DNA of 64,000 nt from an uncultured Erysipelotrichaceae bacterium (lineage in GTDB: Bacteria > Bacillota_I > Bacilli_A > Erysipelotrichales > Erysipelotrichaceae). Position numbers and translations under genes: made by a program. The notes under the pieces are model-generated. The model made no database searches, was not told where the DNA came from, and saw only the letters and a list, made by a program, of their open reading frames with translations. Positions 56,665 to 64,000 of this stretch are shown here, one piece after another. The stretch covers positions 42,603 through 106,602 of the forward strand of contig CADABS010000003.1 of assembly GCA_902786245.1 (NCBI GenBank), written 5' to 3'. Every line of letters begins with the position of its first letter. Positions within the stretch are counted from its first letter, which is position 1.

Positions 56665-58061
56665 TCATTTTCCTCCTCATAGACGATCTTGTTCAATGCA
56701 TTGATATAGGCGCTGATACTGGAGCCGATGATATCCGTGGAAAGACCCTTGCCCGAATATACTTTGCCCAGCGCTCTGAGCTTGACGAGCGTTTCACCCA
56801 TCGCCTCACGGCCTTCGGTCACCGAGCGGATCTGGAAATCATCCAGTTCATAATGGCGTCCGGCGATCTGTTCGAGGGCCAGGAAGGCCGCATCGACCGG
56901 ACCGTCACCCAGGGCTACGCTCTCCACCAGTTCCCCGTTTCTGCGCAGACGGATATGGGCGGATGCCGCAAAGACATTGCTGGAATTGATATTGAAGTTT
57001 TCAATCGTATATGCCGGCGGCACCTGCAGTGCAGCAGAGGCAACGATCGCATCGATCTCCCGGGAAGATACGGTATCTTTCTTGGAGGCAATGCGGACAA
57101 ATTCATCATAGACAAGAACCTGATCTTCTTCCGAAAGATCATAGCCGAGCGCTTTGGTCTCTTCAATCACGGCACTGATCGAATCGTTCACCGTAAATTC
57201 GCGGCCGTCGGATTTCCTGACGCCTGTCTCAAACGGCGTTGTTTTTGTCCGGTCGGCGGTGAACATTCTTTCCGCCTGCTCGCACAGACGCTTCAGTTCC
57301 ACCGTTCTGATATCGGTGCTGACATGGTATTCCGCACCTTTTTTCTGCAGAACCGTGGCGATATTTCTGTAGGAAGCGGACTGATCCGGGCAGATCGAAA
57401 CCTTGATTTCCGTTGCGCCGGCGATCATCGCGGAAATACTGCAGGCATCCGCCATGGAGATATCATCGCTGCATACGATGCCAAGGGCGGCATCCAGCAG
57501 AGAAGGCACATGTTCCTTGACTTCGCGGATGAAATCCGCTGCTTCATGCGGCAGCATATTGCCGGCAGTATCGCAGACCGTTACCGCCGTCGCACCGGCA
57601 TTCAGCGCATCTTCCAGTATTTCATACAGGAAGGAAACATCGGCCCGGGTCGCATCGACAGCCAGGAACTCGACATCGTCTGTCAGCGTTTTTGCATGAT
57701 TCAGTGCGCTGATCACCGACTGCTTCATCGATTCCGGCTTCTGATGATACAGGTATTCCATCTGTACAAGCGATACCGGTGCAGCGATCTGCAGACGCGG
57801 CTTCTCGGCATAGCGCAGAGCTGCCCATGCTTCATCGATCTTTGTTTTTTCCGGTTCTGCCGGCAGTGCGATGACGCTGTTCTTCACCGTCTGGCAGATC
57901 GTCTTGACGAACAGGCTGTCTGCCTTGGGCTGGCGGATCGGAGCCAGTTCGATCACGTCTGTATCCAGTCTTTCCAGGATCCGTACAAGTTCTACTTTTT
58001 CACGGAAAGACAATACTTCTGCTGATTTCTGCTTCAATGTCACATCGCTGATTCTTACCAT
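56661..58061 (-). CDS. LeuA-like protein lacking catalytic residues
   Basis: A 466-aa homologue of 2-isopropylmalate synthase. It keeps the TIM-barrel frame (DVTLKQ start, VCDTAGNMLPHEAADFI in the middle) and a complete C-terminal LeuA regulatory/dimer domain (YTIENFNINSSNVFAA ... STDIIGSSISAYINALNKI). But the canonical RDGEQ at the first strand reads KQKSA, the metal-binding HxH(N/D)D reads VCSDD, and the NGIGERAGN loop is missing. So normal synthase activity is very unlikely. It sits behind a leucine T-box and is coupled to an acyl-CoA synthetase gene. It could be a leucine-binding regulator or partner of the ligase, or have a new activity. The ATG at 58061 follows AAAGGA. Confidence 0.88.
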   Translation of the reverse strand: MVRISDVTLKQKSAEVLSFREKVELVRILERLDTDVIELAPIRQPKADSLFVKTICQTVKNSVIALPAEPEKTKIDEAWAALRYAEKPRLQIAAPVSLVQMEYLYHQKPESMKQSVISALNHAKTLTDDVEFLAVDATRADVSFLYEILEDALNAGATAVTVCDTAGNMLPHEAADFIREVKEHVPSLLDAALGIVCSDDISMADACSISAMIAGATEIKVSICPDQSASYRNIATVLQKKGAEYHVSTDIRTVELKRLCEQAERMFTADRTKTTPFETGVRKSDGREFTVNDSISAVIEETKALGYDLSEEDQVLVYDEFVRIASKKDTVSSREIDAIVASAALQVPPAYTIENFNINSSNVFAASAHIRLRRNGELVESVALGDGPVDAAFLALEQIAGRHYELDDFQIRSVTEGREAMGETLVKLRALGKVYSGKGLSTDIIGSSISAYINALNKIVYEEENE

Positions 58062-58085
58062 GTTTTTACATCCTTTCCAGTTTCC

Positions 58086-58380
58086 CCGAAAAAAAGCTTC
58101 CGCCTTCTTCAGGACATTCCCTGAGAGACGGAAGCTGTATAGCCATCATTCCGCGGTACCACTCTCGTTACCGCATATGCGGTCACTCTGACGATCAGCC
58201 TTCGGCGAATCGCGTCCCTTTTTAACGGAGGTCAGTCCGGCTCAGCCTACTTGTTTCCTTTCAGCGTTGCTGCTCGGGGGCCAGTATATACTGCAGCCGC
58301 AGTTCTGCCTCGCACCTTCCGGCAGATCTCTTTTCTGCGCATCAAACAGTTTTTCTTCCCGTCTTCGCATTTGATATTGA
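58086..58380 (-). promoter_or_regulatory. T-box leader 3, leucine (CUG)
   Basis: Minus-strand elements: AAGAGATCTGCC with the GGAAGGTG loop of stem I, T-box GAGTGGTACCGCGG at 58151-58164, and a long terminator hairpin (AGCTTCCG/CGGAAGCT) followed by TTTTTTT at 58088-58136. In the specifier loop ATA-CUG-GCCCCCGAGC reads CUG (58282-58284), a leucine codon. UGGU fits A73 of tRNA-Leu. Confidence 0.92.
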
Positions 58381-58384
58381 GAAC

Positions 58385-58413
58385 ATTCTAGCGCAAGCCG
58401 GGAAATACTTCAA
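58385..58413 (-). promoter_or_regulatory. Promoter of the T-box 3 operon
   Basis: Minus-strand TTGAAG (58408-58413) and TAGAAT (58385-58390) with a 17-base spacer. Confidence 0.75.
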
Positions 58414-58427
58414 GCATTTAAAGCGTC

Positions 58428-59120
58428 TCATCGGCGAATCATCTGATAGCCGATGCCGACATGTGTCTGAATCAGCGGTTCTTCTTCGCCGCAGCGCAGC
58501 TTTTTGCGCAGCGTTGTCATATAGACCCGCAGCGATATGATATCCGTTTCAATACCCTTCCCCCAGATCTGGCTGATGATATATGTATGGGTCAGGACCC
58601 GGCCGGCATTTCTTGCCAGAAGACACAGGATCCTGTATTCAATCGGTGTCAGATGCACGGGTTCATCATCCAGTGTCACTGCCGATGCCGCATAGTCGAT
58701 CTTCAGTTTCCCGTTTTCAAAGACAGAACTGTCTCCGGATACCGAAGCGGAATACTGAATCCGCCGCTGCACTGCCCGGATCCTCGCAAGCATTTCCTGG
58801 ACCGAGAAAGGCTTGGTCAGATAATCGTCGGCACCGTTGTCCAGAGCCTCGATCTTATCGTTGTCATCCGAGCGGGCGCTGATCACGATGACCGGCACCG
58901 CCGACCACAGACGGATCGTCTTCAGGACCTCCACCCCGTCCATATCCGGCAGACCCAGATCCAGCAGGACCAGATCCGGCTTATGCATGGCGCACATGGA
59001 TACGGCTTCGTTTCCGGTCGCAGCGGAAAGACATGTATAATGCTCGATCTTCAGGGATGTTCTGATCAGATTGCGGATCGAAGGATCATCTTCGACCATC
59101 AGAATCTTGAATTCATTCAT
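58428..59120 (-). CDS. KdpE-like response regulator
   Basis: A 230-aa OmpR/PhoB-type response regulator. The receiver domain has the acidic pair MVEDDPS, the phosphorylated Asp in VLLDLGLPDMDG and the Lys in LTKPFS; the winged-helix DNA-binding domain ends in THVGIGYQMI. Its start overlaps the stop of the sensor kinase gene (ATGA). It is the last gene of a potassium uptake operon, so it most likely controls that operon in response to K+ or osmotic change. Confidence 0.95.
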   Translation of the reverse strand: MNEFKILMVEDDPSIRNLIRTSLKIEHYTCLSAATGNEAVSMCAMHKPDLVLLDLGLPDMDGVEVLKTIRLWSAVPVIVISARSDDNDKIEALDNGADDYLTKPFSVQEMLARIRAVQRRIQYSASVSGDSSVFENGKLKIDYAASAVTLDDEPVHLTPIEYRILCLLARNAGRVLTHTYIISQIWGKGIETDIISLRVYMTTLRKKLRCGEEEPLIQTHVGIGYQMIRR

Positions 59121-61042
59121 ACACTGTCAACCTCCATGCCTTTCAGACTGATGCGGAACACCGTTCCCTGCGGGACATTGTCTCTGACACTGATTTCGCC
59201 GCCATGTGCCTGCATGATCATCCGGCACAGATTCAGACCGATGCCGATACTGCGGCTGCTGTCCGCAAGTCCCTTTTTCCCGGTGTAGTACATTTCAAAA
59301 ATATGTTCCTGATCCGCTGCGGGAATACCCGGTCCGTCATCTGCCACTTCCACGCAGATATTTTCTCCCGTCCGGAAGGCGGAGAGCGTGATCCGGCTCT
59401 GCGGCGGTGTGTATTTGACTGCATTCGACAGCAGATTCACCAGCACCCGGACGATCATTCCGGCATCCGCTTCCACCAGAAGCGGATCTTCTTCACGCTG
59501 CCATACGACGGTATGCGATTCCATATTCCTTGACATCCGGTGCAGACTTTCCTCAATGATCTCATTCATGTTTTCCACGGTGGGATGCAGGTATTCCCTG
59601 TTTTCCAGCCTTGTCAGAAACAGGATATTCTCCATCTGTTCCTCGAGCCAGTGCGCATCATTGCGGATATCTTCGCACAGGCTGCGCCGGTCGTTTTCAT
59701 CCAGCTCATCATGATGCAGAACCAGCGTATCCGCATTGCCGTAGATTGCCGTCAGCGGTGTCCGGAAATCATGCGAGACCGAACGGAGAAGTCCGGCCCG
59801 GAAATGTTCCTTTTCCGCATTCAGCTCCGCCTGTGCCTTCTGCCAGCGGCTTCTCTCATTGTTCAGCGCCAGCGTAAACTCATTGATCATGGAAAGCATG
59901 ACCGCATTTTCAAACTCACTGAGCGGATCCTTCATTCCTTCAATGGCAATCACGCCATAGCGGAAATCTGAGGCATGCACGCTCAGATAGGTATTTGCAC
60001 AGCTGCTGTACCGGGACGTAAACCGGCCGGAATGATGCCCGTTTTCATGCGTCCAGCGGACCGCTTCCGCTTCCAGCGGGTCAACCGTTGCCGGCTCCCC
60101 TTCCGGATTCTGTATTTCACCGTTCTCCGCGATCTGATAGAACCATACCTTCCGCTTCAGCAGACTGGAAATCTGCGAGCAGGTGATCTCGATCATCTCC
60201 CGGCGGTCCGATACCTTTTCAAGCTGATTGGAAGTATCCAGCAGGATCTTTCCCTGATACGCATTCTGGGCAGACAGGCGGGCGATATTCTTCAGACGCA
60301 CCGCCAGCGATCCGGTGATCAGCGCTGCCGCCAGGGTTACGAAATACGTCACCAGATAGGCAGAGTCATAGACGAAGAACGTAAAGCGCGGATCGATAAA
60401 CAGAAAATTGAACAGAAGGATATACAGGATCGCTGCGATGATGCCGTAGATCCTGTGCGAAGTCAGAATTGAAGTCACCAGCACCGCGAGAATGTATATC
60501 GTAACAATATTGGAATTCGAAAACCTGGACTGATCGAACCAGTAGGAAAGAACCGTCGCCAGGGTCATGATGCCGGCCAGAATCAGTACATCGATGACAT
60601 TGAATACAGGTCTTTCGATTTTCCGTATTGTCTGCGGATAGGAAGAAGAACGCGCATCCGGAATAATATGGATATCGGCATCCGGCAGATATGACAGCAG
60701 GGTTTCATGGATGCTTTGGGTCTGACGCAGATGCGAAGGCGCACTGTATCCGATGAAAAGATCCGTCGCGCTGATATGCCGGGCATATTCCGCAATTGTC
60801 AGGGCAATATCATTGCTTTCGATCGTATGGATCTCCGCCCCGCAGTTCTTTGCCAGTTCGATATTCTCCCGCAGTACCGGATCCCGGTGCGTATCGATCT
60901 GGGCATTGCTGACATATAAGGCAATCAGCTGATCATGTTCAGGATCGTACAGCTTCGCCGCTGCCCGGATCACCCGCTGCGAACTGGGGGATGCGGACAG
61001 ACATGCCAGGATTGTCTTCTGATGTTTCTTTGTCTCTGTCAT
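59117..61042 (-). CDS. KdpD-like sensor histidine kinase without the KdpD ATPase domain
   Basis: A 641-aa membrane sensor kinase. Residues ~8-130 are a UspA-like domain (CLSASPSSQRVIRAAAKL), ~145-250 the four-helix DUF4118 membrane part (TLATVLSYWFDQSRF, FLFIDPRFTF), then a GAF-like segment, HisKA (SVSHDFRTPLTAIYG with the phospho-His) and HATPase (NLLSNAVKYTPP, DDGPGIP, GIGLNLCRMI). Full-length KdpD (~900 aa) has an additional N-terminal ATP-binding KdpD domain, absent here. It is coupled to the response regulator and follows ktr genes, not kdpABC. Confidence 0.94.
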   Translation of the reverse strand: MTETKKHQKTILACLSASPSSQRVIRAAAKLYDPEHDQLIALYVSNAQIDTHRDPVLRENIELAKNCGAEIHTIESNDIALTIAEYARHISATDLFIGYSAPSHLRQTQSIHETLLSYLPDADIHIIPDARSSSYPQTIRKIERPVFNVIDVLILAGIMTLATVLSYWFDQSRFSNSNIVTIYILAVLVTSILTSHRIYGIIAAILYILLFNFLFIDPRFTFFVYDSAYLVTYFVTLAAALITGSLAVRLKNIARLSAQNAYQGKILLDTSNQLEKVSDRREMIEITCSQISSLLKRKVWFYQIAENGEIQNPEGEPATVDPLEAEAVRWTHENGHHSGRFTSRYSSCANTYLSVHASDFRYGVIAIEGMKDPLSEFENAVMLSMINEFTLALNNERSRWQKAQAELNAEKEHFRAGLLRSVSHDFRTPLTAIYGNADTLVLHHDELDENDRRSLCEDIRNDAHWLEEQMENILFLTRLENREYLHPTVENMNEIIEESLHRMSRNMESHTVVWQREEDPLLVEADAGMIVRVLVNLLSNAVKYTPPQSRITLSAFRTGENICVEVADDGPGIPAADQEHIFEMYYTGKKGLADSSRSIGIGLNLCRMIMQAHGGEISVRDNVPQGTVFRISLKGMEVDSV

Positions 61043-61046
61043 TCTT

Positions 61047-61280
61047 TCATTCTTTCAGTGTCTTTCCAATTATACCTTTTTTCTCTGTGCGGATGGAATG
61101 GGAAGCAGGTCCGGTGCTGCCTGCAGGTATGTTTTTTTCTGCGTCAGTGCGATCTTCCGCATATTCTCTGCTTTCCTCTGTATTCTGATTGTCCAGCCAG
61201 CCGAAGGCCCGCTGAATGACGATGTACAGCAGAATCAGGATCAGCGGGATACTGACGGCTATGACAGCTGTTTCTCCCAT
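61047..61280 (-). CDS. Small single-helix membrane protein
   Basis: A 77-aa protein with one N-terminal transmembrane helix (VIAVSIPLILILLYIVI) and a hydrophilic, charged cytoplasmic tail. No family recognised. It lies between the trkA and kinase genes with gaps of 4-7 bases, so it belongs to the operon. By position it could be a small accessory subunit like KdpF or a link between transporter and sensor. Confidence 0.7.
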   Translation of the reverse strand: MGETAVIAVSIPLILILLYIVIQRAFGWLDNQNTEESREYAEDRTDAEKNIPAGSTGPASHSIRTEKKGIIGKTLKE

Positions 61281-61287
61281 AATCAGA

Positions 61288-61938
61288 TTACCTGTTCAGA
61301 AAGAATATCTTCTGAATATCCGTCGTCTTTCCAAGCACCAGCATCGACTGCCGGTAATGCAGCACCGTGTCATTGGTAATGTCCATATTCATCTTGCCGT
61401 CCTTGACCCCGAGGATATTGATTCCATACTGATTTCTGACATTCAGCGCACCGATCTTCTTTCCGTCCCAGGGTGCAGGAACCTTGAGTTCAAAGATCGA
61501 ATATCCGTCCATCAGTTCGATGTAATTCGAAATATTGTCGGAGCTGAACCGGATCGCCGTCCAGCTGCCCAGCAGACGCTCGGGGAAAACGACCGCCGCC
61601 GCACCGTTGCGCAGCAGGAACTTTTCCTGCGAACCGCTTGTTGCCCGGGAAACGATTTTCTTTGCGCCCAATTCTTCCAGCAGAGATGTCGTTTCCAGAG
61701 AACTCAGAAAGTCATCGCCGATCGCAACAATGCACAGATCAAAGTCACTGACGCCGAGCGATTCCATGAATTCACGGTCGGTGCTGTCGCCGATCTGGGC
61801 ATTGGTTACAAACGGCAGCAGCTTGCGTGCTCTCTCTTCATCTTTATCGATCAGCATCACCTGCTGTCCCATATCATGCAGTTTCTGACATGTGTAGCGG
61901 CCGAAGCGTCCGGCACCGACAACCAGTACATTTTTCAT
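61288..61938 (-). CDS. trkA: Potassium uptake regulatory subunit TrkA/KtrA
   Basis: A 216-aa cytoplasmic subunit that gates the potassium channel-like TrkH/KtrB. The N-terminal RCK domain has the nucleotide motif VVGAGRFGRYTCQKL and the acidic end of strand 2 (LIDKDEERA); the C-terminal RCK_C domain (KIGALNVRNQYGINILGVK) may bind c-di-AMP. It is of the short KtrA length, with one RCK_N/RCK_C pair. Confidence 0.96.
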   Translation of the reverse strand: MKNVLVVGAGRFGRYTCQKLHDMGQQVMLIDKDEERARKLLPFVTNAQIGDSTDREFMESLGVSDFDLCIVAIGDDFLSSLETTSLLEELGAKKIVSRATSGSQEKFLLRNGAAAVVFPERLLGSWTAIRFSSDNISNYIELMDGYSIFELKVPAPWDGKKIGALNVRNQYGINILGVKDGKMNMDITNDTVLHYRQSMLVLGKTTDIQKIFFLNR

Positions 61939-61961
61939 ACATTTTCCTTTCCGGCTGCAGA

Positions 61962-63302
61962 TCAGCCGACAGTAACTCCTTCAATCGGGTATCTTGCCCG
62001 CAGATATCTTTTTGCATCGACTGCCGCATATGCCAGCGTCAGCCCGCCTGTTCTTCCGAAATACATAAACAGGATCAGAATGATTTTCGAAGCTGCCGAC
62101 AGGCCCGGTGTGATACCGGTGGACAGTCCGACCGTTCCCAGCGCTGATGCGCATTCAAACATCGTCCGGATCACCGGCAGCGATTCGATATGGGAAATCA
62201 GCATCGTTCCCCCGATCAGCAGGCCGAGATACACCATCAGCAATGCAAACGCGTTCTGCACGGTCGAAGGCTCCAGCCGGCGGTGGAAGCAGTTGACATC
62301 TTCCCGGCGGAGCAGATAGCTCCGGCCGGCAATCACCAGAACGGACAGCGTCGTAATCTTCAGGCCGCCGGCAGTCGATCCCGGGGCACCGCCGGTTAAC
62401 ATCAGGATCACGGTCATCAGCAGTCCCCCTTCGGACATCTTTCCGTAATCAAAGGTATTGAATCCTGCGGTTCTCGGCGTTACCGCCTGAAACAGGGCAT
62501 ACAGGATCCTCTGGTGCAGCGGGAAATTTTCAAACTCAAAGAACAGAAAATACAGAAACGGCACTGCAATCAGAAGACCTGTTGATGTAAGAATGATCTT
62601 GGTCTGCAGCTTCAGCCGGCGGAACCGGAACCGGTTCGCCAGAAGATCCTCCCATGTCAGGAAGCCGATACCGCCGAAAATGATCAGCGCCATGATTACG
62701 CCGTTCACCCAGGTGTGATCGCTGTACCCGGTCAGCGAAGAAAACGGAGAGCGCACACCCATCAGATCGAAACCGGCATTGCAGAAAGCAGAAACAGAAT
62801 GGAATACCGCATAGAAAATACCCCGGTACGGACCGAAATCCGAAATGAATACCGGTGCCAGGGCGGCTGCTCCGGCCAGTTCGATCAGGAATGTTATCTT
62901 CAGAACAAACAATGTAAACCGCACGATGCCGCCGATTTTCGGGGCAGACATTGAATCCTGCATGGTCAGCCGCTGCAGAATGCCGATCTTCTTGCCGGTT
63001 ACCATCCAGGTGACTGCCGCAGCTGTCACAACACCCAGACCGCCGATCTGGATCAGGATCAGAATGACCAGCTTGCCGAACTGCGACCAGTGGATGGCTG
63101 TATCGAATACGATCAGACCGGTCACGCATACAGCTGAAGCAGACGTAAACAGCGCATCCAGAAACGGCGTCGGCACATGGGATGCGGAAGAGACCGGCAG
63201 CGCAAGAACCGCCGCACCGGCCAGAATCAGCAGGAAAAATCCGAGCAGTATCGTTCTGAATGACGTCAGGTGGTCCTGTACAAAAATGCGCAGTCTGTCC
63301 AT
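61962..63302 (-). CDS. Potassium transporter membrane subunit TrkH/KtrB
   Basis: A 446-aa membrane protein of the Trk/Ktr superfamily, with four repeated M1-P-M2 units. The first filter region is FTSASAVCVTGLIVFDTA; later ones are SAFCNAGFDLMG, TPRTAGFNTFDYG and SALGTVGLSTGITPG, each with the conserved filter Gly. The length and the absence of the long Trk N-terminus favour KtrB. It is the first gene of the five-gene operon and has GAGGAG before the ATG. Confidence 0.96.
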   Translation of the reverse strand: MDRLRIFVQDHLTSFRTILLGFFLLILAGAAVLALPVSSASHVPTPFLDALFTSASAVCVTGLIVFDTAIHWSQFGKLVILILIQIGGLGVVTAAAVTWMVTGKKIGILQRLTMQDSMSAPKIGGIVRFTLFVLKITFLIELAGAAALAPVFISDFGPYRGIFYAVFHSVSAFCNAGFDLMGVRSPFSSLTGYSDHTWVNGVIMALIIFGGIGFLTWEDLLANRFRFRRLKLQTKIILTSTGLLIAVPFLYFLFFEFENFPLHQRILYALFQAVTPRTAGFNTFDYGKMSEGGLLMTVILMLTGGAPGSTAGGLKITTLSVLVIAGRSYLLRREDVNCFHRRLEPSTVQNAFALLMVYLGLLIGGTMLISHIESLPVIRTMFECASALGTVGLSTGITPGLSAASKIILILFMYFGRTGGLTLAYAAVDAKRYLRARYPIEGVTVG

Positions 63303-63407
63303 CTCATCTCCTCTTTGATACTCAGATTGTATTTTGAAAAGTGTTAAGATACTGTTAACTTACAGGTGCACCGCATTAAAATTGCATTAAGACGGCCAGG
63401 AGGAAAC
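63303..63407. promoter_or_regulatory. Divergent promoter region of ktr operon and ppa
   Basis: On the plus strand TTAACT (63355-63360) and TAAAAT (63377-63382) with a 16-base spacer can serve ppa. Two GTTAA half-sites (63343-63347 and 63354-63358) are 11 bases apart, the spacing that OmpR-family regulators such as the KdpE-like protein prefer. Confidence 0.5.
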
Positions 63408-63905
63408 ATGGAAAAAACAGTAGTGGACGCATTGATTGAAATACCCCTGAACTCGCGCAACAAATACGAAGTCGATCACGCAACCGGCAGGATCCATCTC
63501 GACCGGGTCCTGTACTCTGCCATGACGTATCCGACCGAATACGGCATCGTTGAGAACACCCTGGCTCCGGACGGCGATCCTCTGGATATCCTTGTCATAT
63601 GCAAAGAGCCCACCTTCCCCGGCTGTATCGTTCCGGCCAGAGTCCTGGGCTATCTGGAAATGACAGATGACGGCAAAACAGATTACAAACTGATATCGGT
63701 CGTCGACTGCGATCCCCGCTATGACAACGTACAGAAACTCAGCGATCTGCCTGCGTTTGAACTCGACGAAATCGAGAATTTCTTTCAGAACTATAAAGTT
63801 CTCCAGGGAATCAAAGTCGAAACAAACGGATATCATCACCGCCGCTCCGCCGCCCGGATCATCGAGGAATGCCGGCAGGCTTTTGAAGACGCAGAGAACG
63901 GGTAA
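63408..63905 (+). CDS. ppa: Family I inorganic pyrophosphatase
   Basis: A 165-aa soluble Mg-dependent pyrophosphatase. The signature DGDPLDILV, with three metal-binding Asp, is near residue 52; EIPLNSRNKYEVD, YGIVENT and the DPRYDNV loop are also typical. Length is normal for bacterial hexameric enzymes. It is divergent from the ktr operon. AGGAGG lies 4-5 bases before the ATG at 63408; the longer frame lacks a ribosome site. A second, unrelated pyrophosphatase is at 10258-11892. Confidence 0.97.
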   Translation: MEKTVVDALIEIPLNSRNKYEVDHATGRIHLDRVLYSAMTYPTEYGIVENTLAPDGDPLDILVICKEPTFPGCIVPARVLGYLEMTDDGKTDYKLISVVDCDPRYDNVQKLSDLPAFELDEIENFFQNYKVLQGIKVETNGYHHRRSAARIIEECRQAFEDAENG

Positions 63906-63911
63906 ATCATG

Positions 63912-63991
63912 ACCACCCGTGAAACGGGTGGTTTGCTCTAAGGCTATAAGCCTGTGAGTGCCAGCCAGCGTCTTAAGGCGCTGGCTTTTCC
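63912..63991. repeat. Hairpin-rich repeat at the window edge
   Basis: Three hairpins follow in a row: ACCACCCGT/ACGGGTGGT (63912-63932), AGGC/GCCT (63941-63953) and GCCAGCG/CGCTGGC (63964-63985) followed by TTTT. The order resembles the non-coding ends of IS200/IS605-type elements or a dispersed palindromic repeat, and the last hairpin can terminate ppa. No transposase is visible before the window ends. Confidence 0.45.
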
Positions 63992-64000
63992 ACTCTCGTA

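Overview
The window looks like chromosomal DNA from an anaerobic low-to-mid GC member of the Bacillota. Erysipelotrichia (Erysipelotrichaceae-type gut bacteria) is my best guess. The reasons are the Gram-positive style T-box, L10-leader, cobalamin and yybP-ykoY (Mn) RNA elements, strong AGGAGG ribosome sites, ferredoxin-dependent 2-oxoacid metabolism, a YbxB-type methyltransferase between rplL and rpoB, and an RpoB with Asn at the rifampicin position His526, as known in the related Mollicutes. I could run no database search, so taxonomy and family names rest on motif recognition. I saw no tRNA, rRNA, CRISPR array, prophage or intact transposon.

Layout. 1-5.5 kb: a small helical protein, a PucR-type regulator, and a divergent three-gene operon (SDR oxidoreductase, a Cys-rich protein of unknown function, a GcvT/LigM-like folate-dependent transferase) that looks like a one-carbon or demethylation module. 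5.5-9.8 kb: a cobalamin riboswitch driving a DUF4430 lipoprotein-like protein and an ECF S component, then luxS with an S9 peptidase and a DUF1835 gene bracketed by a duplicated luxS 3' end. 9.9-20.2 kb: household enzymes (CBS-type family II pyrophosphatase, ROK fructokinase, 6-phospho-beta-glucosidase, MBL hydrolase, PAP2), a flavodoxin/DUF3793 operon under tandem palindromic operators, and a large membrane protein under a Mn riboswitch. 20.2-39.8 kb: the rplKA ... rplJL-ybxB-like-rpoBC ribosomal/RNA polymerase cluster, unusually split by eight unrelated genes between rplA and rplJ. 39.8-44.5 kb: DUF2974 lipase-like protein, HAD phosphatase, SGNH hydrolase and argS.

44.6-58.4 kb is the most interesting part. 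Three T-box leaders precede three transcription units. The first reads as valine-specific (GUC) and heads an apparent operon of a XRE-cupin-acyl-CoA synthetase fusion, a P-loop ATPase, a ferredoxin, a three-subunit VOR-type 2-oxoacid:ferredoxin oxidoreductase and IlvE. The second, also probably GUC, heads a paralogous XRE-cupin-acyl-CoA synthetase. The third reads as leucine-specific (CUG) and heads a LeuA homologue that has lost its catalytic residues, plus a TIM-barrel/acyl-CoA synthetase fusion. Because T-boxes switch genes on when the tRNA is uncharged, I infer a salvage route that builds branched-chain amino acids from branched short-chain fatty acids: carboxylate to acyl-CoA, reductive carboxylation to the 2-oxoacid, then transamination.

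58.4-64 kb: a Ktr/Trk potassium uptake operon with its own KdpDE-like two-component system, a divergent family I pyrophosphatase, and a hairpin-rich repeat at the window edge that may be the end of a mobile element.
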